From Polaribacter glomeratus (GTDB taxonomy: Bacteria > Bacteroidota > Bacteroidia > Flavobacteriales > Flavobacteriaceae), in assembly GCF_002954665.1 (NCBI RefSeq), contig NZ_MSCM01000001.1, forward strand, positions 697,786-761,785: 64,000 bases of DNA, in the 5' to 3' direction. The translations under genes and the position numbers were made by a program. The notes below the pieces were generated by a model. It saw nothing but the letters and a program-made list of their open reading frames with translations, did not search any database and was not told the DNA's origin. Shown here in pieces: positions 1 through 8,703 of the stretch; the stretch's first letter is position 1, and each line of letters starts with the position of its first letter.

Positions 1-126
1 ATTGAGCCAGAACTAACGCAAGGAATTGTTGCTAAAATATTGACTAAATCAGTTACACATCCTCATGGAATTAAAGTGCAATTAGAATCCGGTCTCGTTG
101 GTAGAGTTAAGAATATTATCGAATAA
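1..126 (+). CDS. YwbE-like protein (DUF2196), C-terminal fragment
   Basis: An open frame enters from the left edge and stops at a TAA at 124-126, giving 41 residues. It contains the segment HPHGIKVQLESG followed by GRVKNI, which resembles the C-terminal half of the small YwbE/DUF2196 family, whose function is not established. The start codon lies outside the window. Its stop abuts the convergent transglycosylase gene, whose stop begins at 127. The family call rests on this short motif alone. Confidence 0.6.
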   Translation: MEPELTQGIVAKILTKSVTHPHGIKVQLESGLVGRVKNIIE

Positions 127-1044
127 TTATTTTACAGGAATTTTAATTTCATATACTTTTCTACTGCTATTGTTCAGTTTATTTTCTCTCAACCAAGGGT
201 TCAAAATCTTGAATTCCTTGTAGTTTAAACCATATCTTTTTGCAAATGTTGTAATATTTGAAATTGCAGTATCAACTTTAATTGTATTCGTTTTTGGTAA
301 CGTATATAAATCTTCTTGTTCAAAAACAAAACCGTATTTCTCAGGGTTGTTTATAATTTCTTTTAGAGCGATAATTCTAAAAATATAGCGCTCTGTTTCA
401 TCTGGTAAAAGGGCATCATAATAATTGGTAACTTCTTGTTCTTTTATTCTTCTAGATATCCCGTAAACACCAGCGTTATATGATGCAGCAGCAAGTGTCC
501 AAGAGCCAAATTTTTCTTTGGCATTTTTTAAATACTCTGCAGCTACTTCTGTAGATTTTTCTATATGATATCTTTCATCAACATTATCGTTTATTTCTAA
601 ACCATATTCTTTACCCGTTTCCTTCATAAAATGCCACATACCAGCCGCGCCAACAGATGATGTTTCATCGGTAAAACCACTTTCGGCCAATGCTAGGAAT
701 TTAAAATCATCAGGTAAACCGTGCTTTGCTAATAAAGGTTCTATAATAGGTAAATATTTATTAGCACGTTTTAAGAGTAACAAACCATTAGATTGCCAAT
801 AGGTGTTTACTAGTAATTCTCTTTCCATTCGTTCTTTAACATCTGCAATTTCTAGAGGAACTCTTTCTCCTGCAAGGTTTAAGTTAGTAGGTAGTTTTAG
901 TGCTTGTATTTTATAGTTTATATGTGTCCCAATTTTTGGGTCATTTACAACAACATTCTCAGCATTTTTATTACCAGCGCTAACGCATAAAAAGATTACA
1001 GAAATGACGCTTATTACCGAAATTATTTTGAAAGTTTTACTCAT
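127..1044 (-). CDS. Lytic murein transglycosylase, MltD-like
   Basis: Exported enzyme expected to cleave the MurNAc-GlcNAc bond of peptidoglycan, leaving 1,6-anhydro-MurNAc ends. A hydrophobic N-terminus (about residues 5-22) looks like a signal peptide. The SLT fold spans roughly residues 95-215, with the catalytic Glu at about 121 in ALAESGF, then the SVGAAGMWHF and ASYNAGV motifs. The last 50 residues resemble one degenerate LysM repeat, so the protein is a short MltD form of 305 residues. It is convergent with the YwbE-like gene and follows the alpha/beta hydrolase on the same strand after 44 bases. Fold and activity are well supported; the LysM call is an inference. Confidence 0.85.
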   Translation of the reverse strand: MSKTFKIISVISVISVIFLCVSAGNKNAENVVVNDPKIGTHINYKIQALKLPTNLNLAGERVPLEIADVKERMERELLVNTYWQSNGLLLLKRANKYLPIIEPLLAKHGLPDDFKFLALAESGFTDETSSVGAAGMWHFMKETGKEYGLEINDNVDERYHIEKSTEVAAEYLKNAKEKFGSWTLAAASYNAGVYGISRRIKEQEVTNYYDALLPDETERYIFRIIALKEIINNPEKYGFVFEQEDLYTLPKTNTIKVDTAISNITTFAKRYGLNYKEFKILNPWLRENKLNNSSRKVYEIKIPVK

Positions 1045-1088
1045 TTTAGTTTGAAATTTGATGATTAAAAGTACTCTAATTTTAGTTC

Positions 1089-1742
1089 TCAGTTTAAATA
1101 ATTATTAATTTTTTCTGATATATTTTTTGCTTTTATAATAATCATAGCGTGGTCTCCATCAATGATTTGCTCACAATCATGAATGTGTTTAATAGGGAAT
1201 ACATTGTCTTTTGTACCATGAATATGTAAAATAGGACCAATTGGTTTTTCTTGTTTCCAATTTAAAACCGTTTGAATAGACCATTCTATATACGTTTTAT
1301 CTTTAACTGTTAAATACCTTTTGTAGTTTTCTGCTTTTTTTCTAAGGTATTTTCCAATAAAAAATTTACTATAATTGTCAAAATTAGTAACAATACTTGT
1401 TGGAAAAAGTTTGTAAATTTTACTAGCATTTGCAAATTTAAACCTCTTTGGGAATTCATTTTTAGATTTAACACTAGAGATAATAATAATTTTTTTAGTA
1501 TCTAAAAACTTACTCATTTCTTGCACCAAAATTCCACCAAACGAAACACCAATCAAAACAGGATTTTTATGCCTAACATCATCGGCCATTCTCATGGCGT
1601 AATTAACGAGAGATTCTTCTTGCGAAATAGGCTTTTTCCACTCTAAGTAATGCAATTCGAACTCTGGGTTTAGGGTAAGCTTTTTAAAAATTCCAGGACC
1701 AACGCCTAGTCCAGGCATTAAGTAGATATGTGTTTTAGACAT
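1089..1742 (-). CDS. Alpha/beta hydrolase family protein
   Basis: A 217-residue single-domain alpha/beta hydrolase with no signal peptide, so probably cytoplasmic. The nucleophile elbow is GVSFGG (Ser about 67), an oxyanion-type PGLGVGPG loop lies near the N-terminus, and a late DGDHAM segment supplies the likely catalytic His; an Asp in HGTKDNVF can complete the triad. The substrate cannot be read from the sequence. It is probably co-transcribed with the downstream lytic transglycosylase. A 757-base gene-free stretch lies upstream. Confidence 0.75.
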   Translation of the reverse strand: MSKTHIYLMPGLGVGPGIFKKLTLNPEFELHYLEWKKPISQEESLVNYAMRMADDVRHKNPVLIGVSFGGILVQEMSKFLDTKKIIIISSVKSKNEFPKRFKFANASKIYKLFPTSIVTNFDNYSKFFIGKYLRKKAENYKRYLTVKDKTYIEWSIQTVLNWKQEKPIGPILHIHGTKDNVFPIKHIHDCEQIIDGDHAMIIIKAKNISEKINNYLN

Positions 1743-2499
1743 TTTAATGTTTATTTTTTTAAAAATTATAAATTCAAATTATAACATTATTTAGAGCAAG
1801 TTTAATGCCAAGAAATAAAGTTACTTTATCTATTGTCTGAAAGAAAGCGAAATATTTTTTTATATGCTTAATATAACTGTTTTTGAGTTCTATTTAGTGT
1901 TATTGTTTATAAAGAATTGTAATTTAAAAAAATAAAGAAAAAAGCTTAGAATCATTTTAAAACTAGTAGATTAAAAGTAAAAAAGCTAATTTTTGCAGAT
2001 GTGAATACTTATTGGAGCGGTAATCTAAACTACATTGATTCAATTCGTTAGTTCTCAAATTAAGAATTTTGAGGAAACACTGACCAATTTTTAGCATTTA
2101 TAAAATAGCTATAAAGTTTTTAATAATGATACTGAATTAGATATCGCTTTTTTGATTTATTTTTTGAACCTTGGCTTTTAATCAGCAACTTGTAATTTTT
2201 TTGTTAGCTAAAAGGTTTTATAAACACCCTAAATTATTTATCCGTAGTATTTTATAAAAATTAATCAACAATGATTTGTAACCTTCTAAAATAAAATACC
2301 AGTTAAGATTATAATCATAACTGGTATTTTATCAGTAAAAAATTAAACAGTAAGCTAGAGAAAAATCCTGTCTGTTAAGATAAAAGTGTTTTAAAATTAG
2401 TCAACTTTTTTTAAGTGAAAGTATAAATTAGTGCTTCATTTTTAAATACTGTTGCCTATTTTTTTTAACCTTCAATTTTTACATTTCCTATTTTTCTTT
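1743..2499. other. Gene-free region, 757 bases
   Basis: I find no convincing protein-coding frame here on either strand; all frames are broken by frequent stops and the DNA is extremely AT-rich. The only clear structure is the perfect inverted repeat at 2291-2332. A stretch around 1995-2110 is slightly less AT-rich and could be a decayed gene or an RNA, but I recognise no family. It follows ribBA on the minus strand and precedes the alpha/beta hydrolase. Confidence 0.5.
2291..2332. terminator. Perfect 15-bp inverted repeat, probable terminator
   Basis: The arms ataaaataccagtta (2291-2305) and taactggtattttat (2318-2332) are perfectly complementary around a 12-base loop. On the minus strand the right arm continues into an AT-rich stretch containing several T, so it could end the ribBA transcript about 170 bases after its stop. 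The T-run is imperfect, so efficiency is uncertain. Confidence 0.55.
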
Positions 2500-3645
2500 T
2501 TAATAACTTATATAATCTACAATTTCTAATCCATAACCGATCATACCAACTCTTTTGGTTTGTTCTGTATTTGTTATCAGTTTTAATTTACTAATGTTTA
2601 AATCGTGCAGAATTTGTGCGCCAATTCCGAAATCTCTTTGATCCATTCCAATTGCCGGAGCTTTTAACTCGCCGTTTTTCTGATTTTCTTTTAAAACGGA
2701 TAATCTACTCAATAAATTTTTAGATTCATTTTGCTGATTAATAAATAAAATAGCCCCTTTTTCTGCTTCATTAATTACTTGAAACATTTGGTCTAATTTT
2801 TTATCTGCATTATTAGTTAAAGTACCAAGAATATCATTGTTTACTAAAGTAGAATTTATTCTTGTTAAAACACTTTCTTCATTAGTCCAAGAGCCTTTTG
2901 TTAATGCAATATGAAGTTGGTTATTGGTTGTTTGTTCGTAAGCTCTTAATCTAAATTTTCCAAAACGAGTTTCAATTTCAAAATCTTCTTTCTTTTCAAT
3001 CAAAGAATCATGCTCCATTCTGTAAGCAACCAAATCTTCTATAGATACAATTTTAATATCAAACTTTTTGGCTACTTTTAAAAGCTGTGGTAAACGTGCC
3101 ATCGTGCCATCATCATTCATGATTTCTACAATAACACCTGCAGGTTTTAAGCCAGCTAAACGAGCAAAATCTATAGCTGCTTCTGTATGCCCAGTTCTGC
3201 GTAATACGCCACCTTCTTTAGCTTTTAAAGGAAAAATATGACCAGGTCTTGCTAAGTCAAAAGGTTTTGTTTCTGGGTCAATTAACGCCTTAATTGTTAA
3301 AGCTCTGTCTGCAGCCGAAATACCGGTTGTAACTCCTTTACCACGTAAATCAACAGAAACTGTAAAAGCCGTTTCCATAGGGTCGGTGTTGTTATGCACC
3401 ATCATTCCTAGTTCTAATTCTTTACAACGGTTTTCTGTTAATGGTGTACAAATTAAACCACGACCGTGCATTGCCATAAAGTTTACCATTTCTGAGGTAA
3501 CTTTTTCTGCAGCTGCTAAAAAATCACCCTCATTTTCACGATTTTCGTCATCAACAACAATAATAATTTTACCATTTCTGATGTCATTAATTGCTTCCTC
3601 TATGGTATTTAATTGTGTGTCTTTTTGTAAATTTTGTGCTGTCAT
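2500..3645 (-). CDS. ribB: 3,4-dihydroxy-2-butanone-4-phosphate synthase with a degenerate GTP cyclohydrolase II domain (RibBA architecture)
   Basis: Riboflavin synthesis. Residues about 12-212 form an intact RibB domain that makes DHBP from ribulose 5-phosphate: the acidic loop DDENRENEGD (32-41), TGISAADR, the RPGHIFPL segment, GHTEAAIDFARLAG and a late SIEDLVAYR are all present. Residues about 222-381 have the GTP cyclohydrolase II fold but appear inactive: the Zn ligands of the usual ECLTGD and RCDCG motifs are replaced by STLVNND and TLTNNAD, and the EGRGIG loop by QQNESKN. The QRDFGIGAQIL and GYGLEIVDY segments remain. A separate RibA is therefore expected elsewhere. The start overlaps the lptF stop as ATGA, so translation is probably coupled. 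Confidence 0.9.
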   Translation of the reverse strand: MTAQNLQKDTQLNTIEEAINDIRNGKIIIVVDDENRENEGDFLAAAEKVTSEMVNFMAMHGRGLICTPLTENRCKELELGMMVHNNTDPMETAFTVSVDLRGKGVTTGISAADRALTIKALIDPETKPFDLARPGHIFPLKAKEGGVLRRTGHTEAAIDFARLAGLKPAGVIVEIMNDDGTMARLPQLLKVAKKFDIKIVSIEDLVAYRMEHDSLIEKKEDFEIETRFGKFRLRAYEQTTNNQLHIALTKGSWTNEESVLTRINSTLVNNDILGTLTNNADKKLDQMFQVINEAEKGAILFINQQNESKNLLSRLSVLKENQKNGELKAPAIGMDQRDFGIGAQILHDLNISKLKLITNTEQTKRVGMIGYGLEIVDYISY

Positions 3646-5093
3646 ATTTTCGTACCTTTTTTTGGTATAATTTTTTTGAACAAATTTATAATTGGTTGTA
3701 AAAAGGAATCTAAATTAAATATTCCCTTATCTTTTGTAGCTCTTCTGGTTAATAATATTGCTACAGGTATCATAATAATTGCAGAAATCCAAGATCCTAA
3801 AAATGAGGTTATGGTACTTTCTTCTGCTAAATTTTTACCAAATGTATTTGCAAAGAAATAGATTACATATACGGCAATTGCTAATATCATTGGCAAGCCA
3901 AAACCACCTTTTCTAATTATAGAACCTAAAGGCGCACCTATAAAAAAGAGAATAATACAAGACAGAGAAAATGCAAACCTATTGTAGTATTCTGTATCGT
4001 AAAAGTTTAATATTTTTCTTCTCCATTTTATAGTAAGATTATTGTTTTTTAAATTACTAACAACCCTATTTGTTTTTGCAATAGCCGAATTTAATATCGT
4101 AACTTTTTCTTGGTCTTGAAAGTTCTGAATTGTGCTTTTCTCTAATTTTTTATTTTTTAAGGAATCGGGATACTTATACAATTCATTAGCTTGTGTGCTT
4201 AAAAAAATATTTTTAGCTCTAATATCTAATGTTTCGTAATAACTTTCTTTTAACTTTGGTATGGTATCTTGAATTTCTTTTAAGCTATACATCATTGGGT
4301 AGCCTTTACTACTCAAAGAATCCAGGCCACCTTCATCTAGGGCATTACCAATATCAATATTAAATTCATATTCTTTAAAAGTGGCGTTAGAAGCTGCCAT
4401 TTTTGATCTTTTAATTGATGTTCTTGCAGATTTTACATGCTCTTCATAATAATTACCATCATATAAAATAAAGGTCATATATCTACTTCCTTCTTCTGTA
4501 ATTATTTTTCCTCTTTTTGCTGTTATTACTTTCTGATTTCCTCTATTTCCTTTTAAGTCATAGATTAATACATTTTTTAGCAGGTTTTTTTCTTCACCAT
4601 ATTTTTCATCAAATTTTATTTGATAACCTGGTAAATCTGCATTAAAACTTCCAGGAATTAAAGCCATTGCTGGTTGTTTCTTTTTTATGTTCTGCTTTAA
4701 ATTTATTTGCTTAAATACAGCATAAGGATAGACATTATTTAAAAACAAGAAATTGATACCGCTTAAAAATATTGCTAAAATCCCAATTGGTCTTACCAAT
4801 CGTTGCAGAGAGATTCCTGCAGATTTTGCTGCGGCAAATTCGTAGTTTTCACCCAAATTTCCCAAGGCCATTATTGATGAGAGTAGAACACCAATTGGCA
4901 ATGCCTGCGGTATGATCATTAAAGTTGTATAGTACAAAAACTTTAAGATAAAAATAAGGCTAATTCCTTTACCTGCAATATTTTCGAACGCCTGCCATAA
5001 AGCCTGCATCACTAGTACAAAAAGTACAATTAGAAATGTAGCTATAAAAGGTTTAAAAAAACTTTTTAAAAGGTATTTATCTAAAATTTTCAT
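3642..5093 (-). CDS. LptF/LptG family permease (lipopolysaccharide export)
   Basis: Inner-membrane subunit of the Lpt ABC exporter that extracts LPS and passes it to the periplasmic bridge. The protein has an N-terminal group of membrane segments (residues about 10-120), a large periplasmic domain, and a C-terminal group of helices ending near residue 470. I chose ATG 5093 (MKILDKYLL, 483 residues), the usual family N-terminus; an in-frame ATG at 5111 lies inside a terminator-like hairpin and is less likely. The 3' end overlaps ribB by 4 bases. The ATPase partner, LptB, is at 59152-59895. Whether this is LptF, LptG or the single flavobacterial form cannot be told from sequence alone. Confidence 0.88.
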   Translation of the reverse strand: MKILDKYLLKSFFKPFIATFLIVLFVLVMQALWQAFENIAGKGISLIFILKFLYYTTLMIIPQALPIGVLLSSIMALGNLGENYEFAAAKSAGISLQRLVRPIGILAIFLSGINFLFLNNVYPYAVFKQINLKQNIKKKQPAMALIPGSFNADLPGYQIKFDEKYGEEKNLLKNVLIYDLKGNRGNQKVITAKRGKIITEEGSRYMTFILYDGNYYEEHVKSARTSIKRSKMAASNATFKEYEFNIDIGNALDEGGLDSLSSKGYPMMYSLKEIQDTIPKLKESYYETLDIRAKNIFLSTQANELYKYPDSLKNKKLEKSTIQNFQDQEKVTILNSAIAKTNRVVSNLKNNNLTIKWRRKILNFYDTEYYNRFAFSLSCIILFFIGAPLGSIIRKGGFGLPMILAIAVYVIYFFANTFGKNLAEESTITSFLGSWISAIIMIPVAILLTRRATKDKGIFNLDSFLQPIINLFKKIIPKKGTKI

Positions 5094-5105
5094 AAAACGT
5101 AAAAA

Positions 5106-5130
5106 TAGCATCTTAATTATTAAGATGCTA
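5106..5130 (-). terminator. Hairpin between lolA and lptF
   Basis: Arms tagcatctta (5106-5115) and taagatgcta (5121-5130) form a 10-bp stem with a 5-base loop. Read on the minus strand it is followed by five T, and the lptF start codon (5093) comes 12 bases after the stem. It fits a terminator or attenuator for lolA read-through. Confidence 0.6.
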
Positions 5131-5154
5131 CTAATTTTCTGTTAATTGAAATAA

Positions 5155-5811
5155 TTAATCTATCGTGTATTTTTGGCTTAAATACTTCTTTTTATCAAAC
5201 TTAAAAAAAGAATCTGATAATGGTTGATTACTTTTAAAGTCAGTAATTGTGAACGTGGTTTTAGATCCATTTGAACCTGTTTGTATTAGTTTGTAAATAT
5301 GCATTGTTTTAGCATCTATACCTAACTCTACTTTAACGATATCAGAATTACTATCTATAGGATTTAGTGTCACGAACTGAATTTTTCTACCATTTACATC
5401 TTGTAATTTTCCCATTTTAAAGTTATAACCTTCCTTATAAAAAGTTAATAATTTTGAAGGATAGATAAAGCCGTCATCACCATCTAAATCACCATTTGTA
5501 ATCGAAATTTCTTTTTCATCATTATTAATTACATACAGTTTTATACCATCGTACATAAAATCATTTCCTAAGTATTTTAAATTATACTTTTCTCCCTTTA
5601 AATAAATTTCACCTCTTATTGGTGGTTCATCACCCTCTTTAATTCCTGCATCTAAATTGCTTAAAGTTTGGCTAAAACCGATAAACATGTTTTGGTAAGC
5701 TCCCATTTTTGTAGAAACTTCTTCTAATAAAGATTTTGCACCTTTAGCGTTTTGAGAAATAGCTATTGTTGTTATAAATAAACTTAAAAATAAAGTTGTT
5801 ATTTTTTTCAT
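5155..5811 (-). CDS. lolA: LolA-like outer-membrane lipoprotein carrier protein
   Basis: Periplasmic chaperone expected to carry lipoproteins from the inner to the outer membrane. A clear signal peptide (residues 1-19, ending AIAISQ) precedes a 200-residue beta-rich domain. LolA-like features include the early GAKSLLEEVSTKM helix, the KGEIYLKGEKYNLKYLG-type strand pair near residues 65-80, and a late HIYKLIQTGSNGSKTTFTITDF strand. It lies between ftsK (36 bases) and lptF on the minus strand. LolA proteins diverge strongly, so the call rests on length, signal peptide, strand pattern and context. Confidence 0.8.
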   Translation of the reverse strand: MKKITTLFLSLFITTIAISQNAKGAKSLLEEVSTKMGAYQNMFIGFSQTLSNLDAGIKEGDEPPIRGEIYLKGEKYNLKYLGNDFMYDGIKLYVINNDEKEISITNGDLDGDDGFIYPSKLLTFYKEGYNFKMGKLQDVNGRKIQFVTLNPIDSNSDIVKVELGIDAKTMHIYKLIQTGSNGSKTTFTITDFKSNQPLSDSFFKFDKKKYLSQKYTID

Positions 5812-5846
5812 ATTTAGTAATTGTGAACTCGATTTTTTTCGAGCGT

Positions 5847-8276
5847 TTATTGTTTCTTTTCGTTTTCTAATAATTGTTCTAATGCTACAAAATCGGGCAC
5901 TAAAACCTGTCTTGCTTTACTTCCTTCAAAACCACCAACAATACCAGCGGCCTCTAATTGATCAATTAATCTCCCAGCTCTGTTATAGCCTAGTTTTAAT
6001 TTTCTTTGTAATAATGAAGCAGATCCTTGTTGTGCTATTACAATAAGTTCTGCTGCATCTTTAAACAGTTTGTCTCTATCTGCAATATCAATATCAATAC
6101 TTGTGCCACTTTCATCATCTACATATTCTGGTAGTAAATAAGCATCGGCATAGGCTTTTTGAGAGCCAATAAAATCTGTAATTTTTTCAACTTCGGGAGT
6201 ATCAATAAAAGCACATTGTATTCTATTTATTTCATTTCCAGCAGTATATAGTAAATCTCCACGTCCAATTAGTTGATCTGCACCACCAGAATCTAAAATG
6301 GTTCTAGAATCTATTTTTGAAGTAACTCTAAATGCAATTCTTGCAGGAAAATTTGCTTTAATTATACCTGTAATTACATTTACAGAAGGTCTTTGTGTTG
6401 CTACTATTAAGTGAATACCAATTGCTCTAGCCAATTGTGCTAAACGTGCAATTGGGGTTTCTACCTCTTTACCAGCAGTCATAATTAAATCTGCAAATTC
6501 GTCAATTACCAATACAATATATGGTAAAAAGTGATGCCCGTCATTAGGGTTTAATTTACGTTTTTTAAACTTAACGTTATACTCTTTTATATTTCTTACC
6601 ATGGCAGCTTTTAACAAGTCATACCTGTTATCCATTTCAATACATAAAGAATTTAATGTGTGTACTACTTTGGTTGTATCTGTAATGATAGCTTCTTCTA
6701 CATCAGGCAATTTTGCCAAATAATGACGTTCAATTTTATTAAATAAAGTTAATTCTACTTTCTTCGGATCAACCAAAATAAATTTGACTTCTGCAGGGTG
6801 TTTCTTATACAAAAGTGATGTTAAAACAGCATTTAATCCAACAGATTTTCCTTGACCGGTAGCACCTGCCATTAACAGGTGTGGCATTGTTGCTAAATCT
6901 ACCACAAAAGTTTCATTAGAAATTGTTTTACCCAAAGCGATAGGCAATTCCATTTGTGATTCTTGAAATTTCTTTGACGAAATTACAGAATGCATAGAAA
7001 CAATGGTCGATTTTTTATTGGGTACTTCTATACCAATGGTTCCTTTTCCTGGAATTGGCGCAATAATTCTAATTCCTAAAGCAGATAAAGACAAAGCAAT
7101 ATCATCTTCTAAATTTTTAATTTTCGAAATTCTAATTCCTGCTTCAGGAACAATTTCATATAAAGTAATGGTAGGACCAACAGTAGCTTTAATTTCTGCA
7201 ATACCAATTTTATAGTTTTTTAACGTTTCTACAATTCGGTCTTTATTTGCCTCTAATTCTTGCGGATCAATTGAGATACTTTCGTTGTATTGTTTTAATA
7301 AGTTAAAGGTTGGAAATTTAAAGTTTGATAGCTCTAAAGTAGGGTCAAACTCACCAAAGTCTTTTAATATTTTATCTGATAAATTTTCGGTAGATGATTC
7401 TTCTTCTTCCGTTTCTTCAATATCAATTTCTAATTCTTTAACTGTTTCCTCAACAAGTAGTTCAGGGTCTTTTTCAATTTGTAAAACAATACCTTTATTT
7501 TTAGAGGAAACATCAGAGTGTTTTTCAATAGTTGGTTTTAAGTTTTCTAGCGATAATTCAAATTCTGATTTTTTGTCTTTTTTTAAGTTGATAGACTCTG
7601 CACTTGAATCCTTTATAATTTTTTCTGATGGTGTATCTAGACTTTCAGATTCAAAGCTAGCAGCTTCTTTTTCTAGTCTTTTTTGTTTCATTTTTTCAAA
7701 TAAAACATCAAATGAAACTTTATAACGAATTATTAAATAAGTAATTAAAGTGAATGTTAAAACGATTATTAATCCAGTTTTTCCTATAAAAGTTTGCAGG
7801 TAATTATTAATTTCAAAACCAATAACGCCAGATAAAAGGGCATACTTCGTGTTTAAAAACCCAAAAGTAACAGAAATCCATAGTAGTGATAGTAAACCCC
7901 AATTCCAAGAAATAATTATTCTAGCAAATTTCTTTTGAAAAAGGATATGAAATCCTGTTAAAAAAACTTGAAACGGAATAATAAAAGCAGCAAGCCCAAA
8001 ACCTTCATAAATAAAAAAGCTACTAAGATTAGCGCCAATTTTGCCTAAAAGGTTTTTACTTTTAACAGTTTTATCAGTTAAATAATTTAAAGTACTTTGA
8101 TCGTCTTGCCAGTTAAATAAAAATGAAATAAAGGCTATAGATAAAAAGACAGCAAATAATATTAAAAATAACGAGAATAATGTTTTTGATTGCCTTGATT
8201 TTAGGTATGAAAAAATATTCGTTTTTTCTACTTTCTTAGCAGTTGTTTTATTGGTACTTAATTTCTTTTTGGCCAT
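5847..8276 (-). CDS. ftsK: DNA translocase FtsK
   Basis: Septal DNA pump that clears chromosome ends and activates Xer recombination during division. It has 809 residues: basic tail, four membrane segments (about 33-55, 90-112, 122-145 and 165-185), a short acidic linker (about 200-320), then the motor. Walker A is GATGQGKSV (about 471-479) with Gln where Ser is common; Walker B is IVLVIDEFADL; the C-terminal gamma winged helix (about 735-800) contains GSASLLQRKLKLGYNRAGRLID in several blocks. The linker is short compared with E. coli. A XerD-type recombinase is encoded at 49519-50415. Confidence 0.95.
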   Translation of the reverse strand: MAKKKLSTNKTTAKKVEKTNIFSYLKSRQSKTLFSLFLILFAVFLSIAFISFLFNWQDDQSTLNYLTDKTVKSKNLLGKIGANLSSFFIYEGFGLAAFIIPFQVFLTGFHILFQKKFARIIISWNWGLLSLLWISVTFGFLNTKYALLSGVIGFEINNYLQTFIGKTGLIIVLTFTLITYLIIRYKVSFDVLFEKMKQKRLEKEAASFESESLDTPSEKIIKDSSAESINLKKDKKSEFELSLENLKPTIEKHSDVSSKNKGIVLQIEKDPELLVEETVKELEIDIEETEEEESSTENLSDKILKDFGEFDPTLELSNFKFPTFNLLKQYNESISIDPQELEANKDRIVETLKNYKIGIAEIKATVGPTITLYEIVPEAGIRISKIKNLEDDIALSLSALGIRIIAPIPGKGTIGIEVPNKKSTIVSMHSVISSKKFQESQMELPIALGKTISNETFVVDLATMPHLLMAGATGQGKSVGLNAVLTSLLYKKHPAEVKFILVDPKKVELTLFNKIERHYLAKLPDVEEAIITDTTKVVHTLNSLCIEMDNRYDLLKAAMVRNIKEYNVKFKKRKLNPNDGHHFLPYIVLVIDEFADLIMTAGKEVETPIARLAQLARAIGIHLIVATQRPSVNVITGIIKANFPARIAFRVTSKIDSRTILDSGGADQLIGRGDLLYTAGNEINRIQCAFIDTPEVEKITDFIGSQKAYADAYLLPEYVDDESGTSIDIDIADRDKLFKDAAELIVIAQQGSASLLQRKLKLGYNRAGRLIDQLEAAGIVGGFEGSKARQVLVPDFVALEQLLENEKKQ

Positions 8277-8319
8277 TAAAATTTAATTATACTTTTAAAA
8301 AGTAAAGATACTTTTTTGT

Positions 8320-8700
8320 TTAAAATAACAATAAAATTTTAGGTAGATAGATAAAACCAGCAACAATTAAAGAAATAAGTGCGGCAAAGGTTGGTATACC
8401 AGCGGCAATATCTTTAACCAAACCAATTTTTATATGATACTCTGGGTGTACAAAATCTGCTAATTCTTCAATAGCCGTGTTTGCTGCTTCTGCTACTAAA
8501 ACTAAACCAATAACAATAAATTGTAAACACCATTCAGTATCAGAAATATTAAAATAAAATCCTAATATCGTTGCAATTAAGGCAAAAAATAACTGAGCTT
8601 TTATGCTATCTTCTGTTGTAATCAAAATATAAAAACCTTTAAAGGCATACTTTAAACTCCTTAATCTTCCTCTTAAATAACCATCATTAGGATTTTTCAT
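8320..8700 (-). CDS. dgkA: Diacylglycerol kinase / undecaprenol kinase family (DgkA)
   Basis: Small integral membrane lipid kinase that phosphorylates diacylglycerol or undecaprenol with ATP. At 126 residues it has the usual family length, with three predicted membrane helices. The signature EAANTAIEELADFV (about residues 70-83) and the following VKDIAAG match the DAGK active site (Glu, Asn and Asp). It starts 3 bases after the tpx stop and is probably co-transcribed with it. Substrate choice between diacylglycerol and undecaprenol is not readable. Confidence 0.9.
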   Translation of the reverse strand: MKNPNDGYLRGRLRSLKYAFKGFYILITTEDSIKAQLFFALIATILGFYFNISDTEWCLQFIVIGLVLVAEAANTAIEELADFVHPEYHIKIGLVKDIAAGIPTFAALISLIVAGFIYLPKILLLF

Positions 8701-8703
8701 AAA

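Noticed and set aside
3634..3861. Plus-strand frame at the lptF/ribB junction
   Set aside because: It is antisense to lptF, which has family-like membrane segments throughout; no start signal or homology.
5094..5111. Longer lptF with six extra residues
   Set aside because: The upstream ATG lies inside a terminator-like stem, and the family start is MKILDKYLL.
7003..7725. Open frames on the plus strand inside ftsK
   Set aside because: They are antisense to a fully conserved gene, have low-complexity serine-rich products and match no family.
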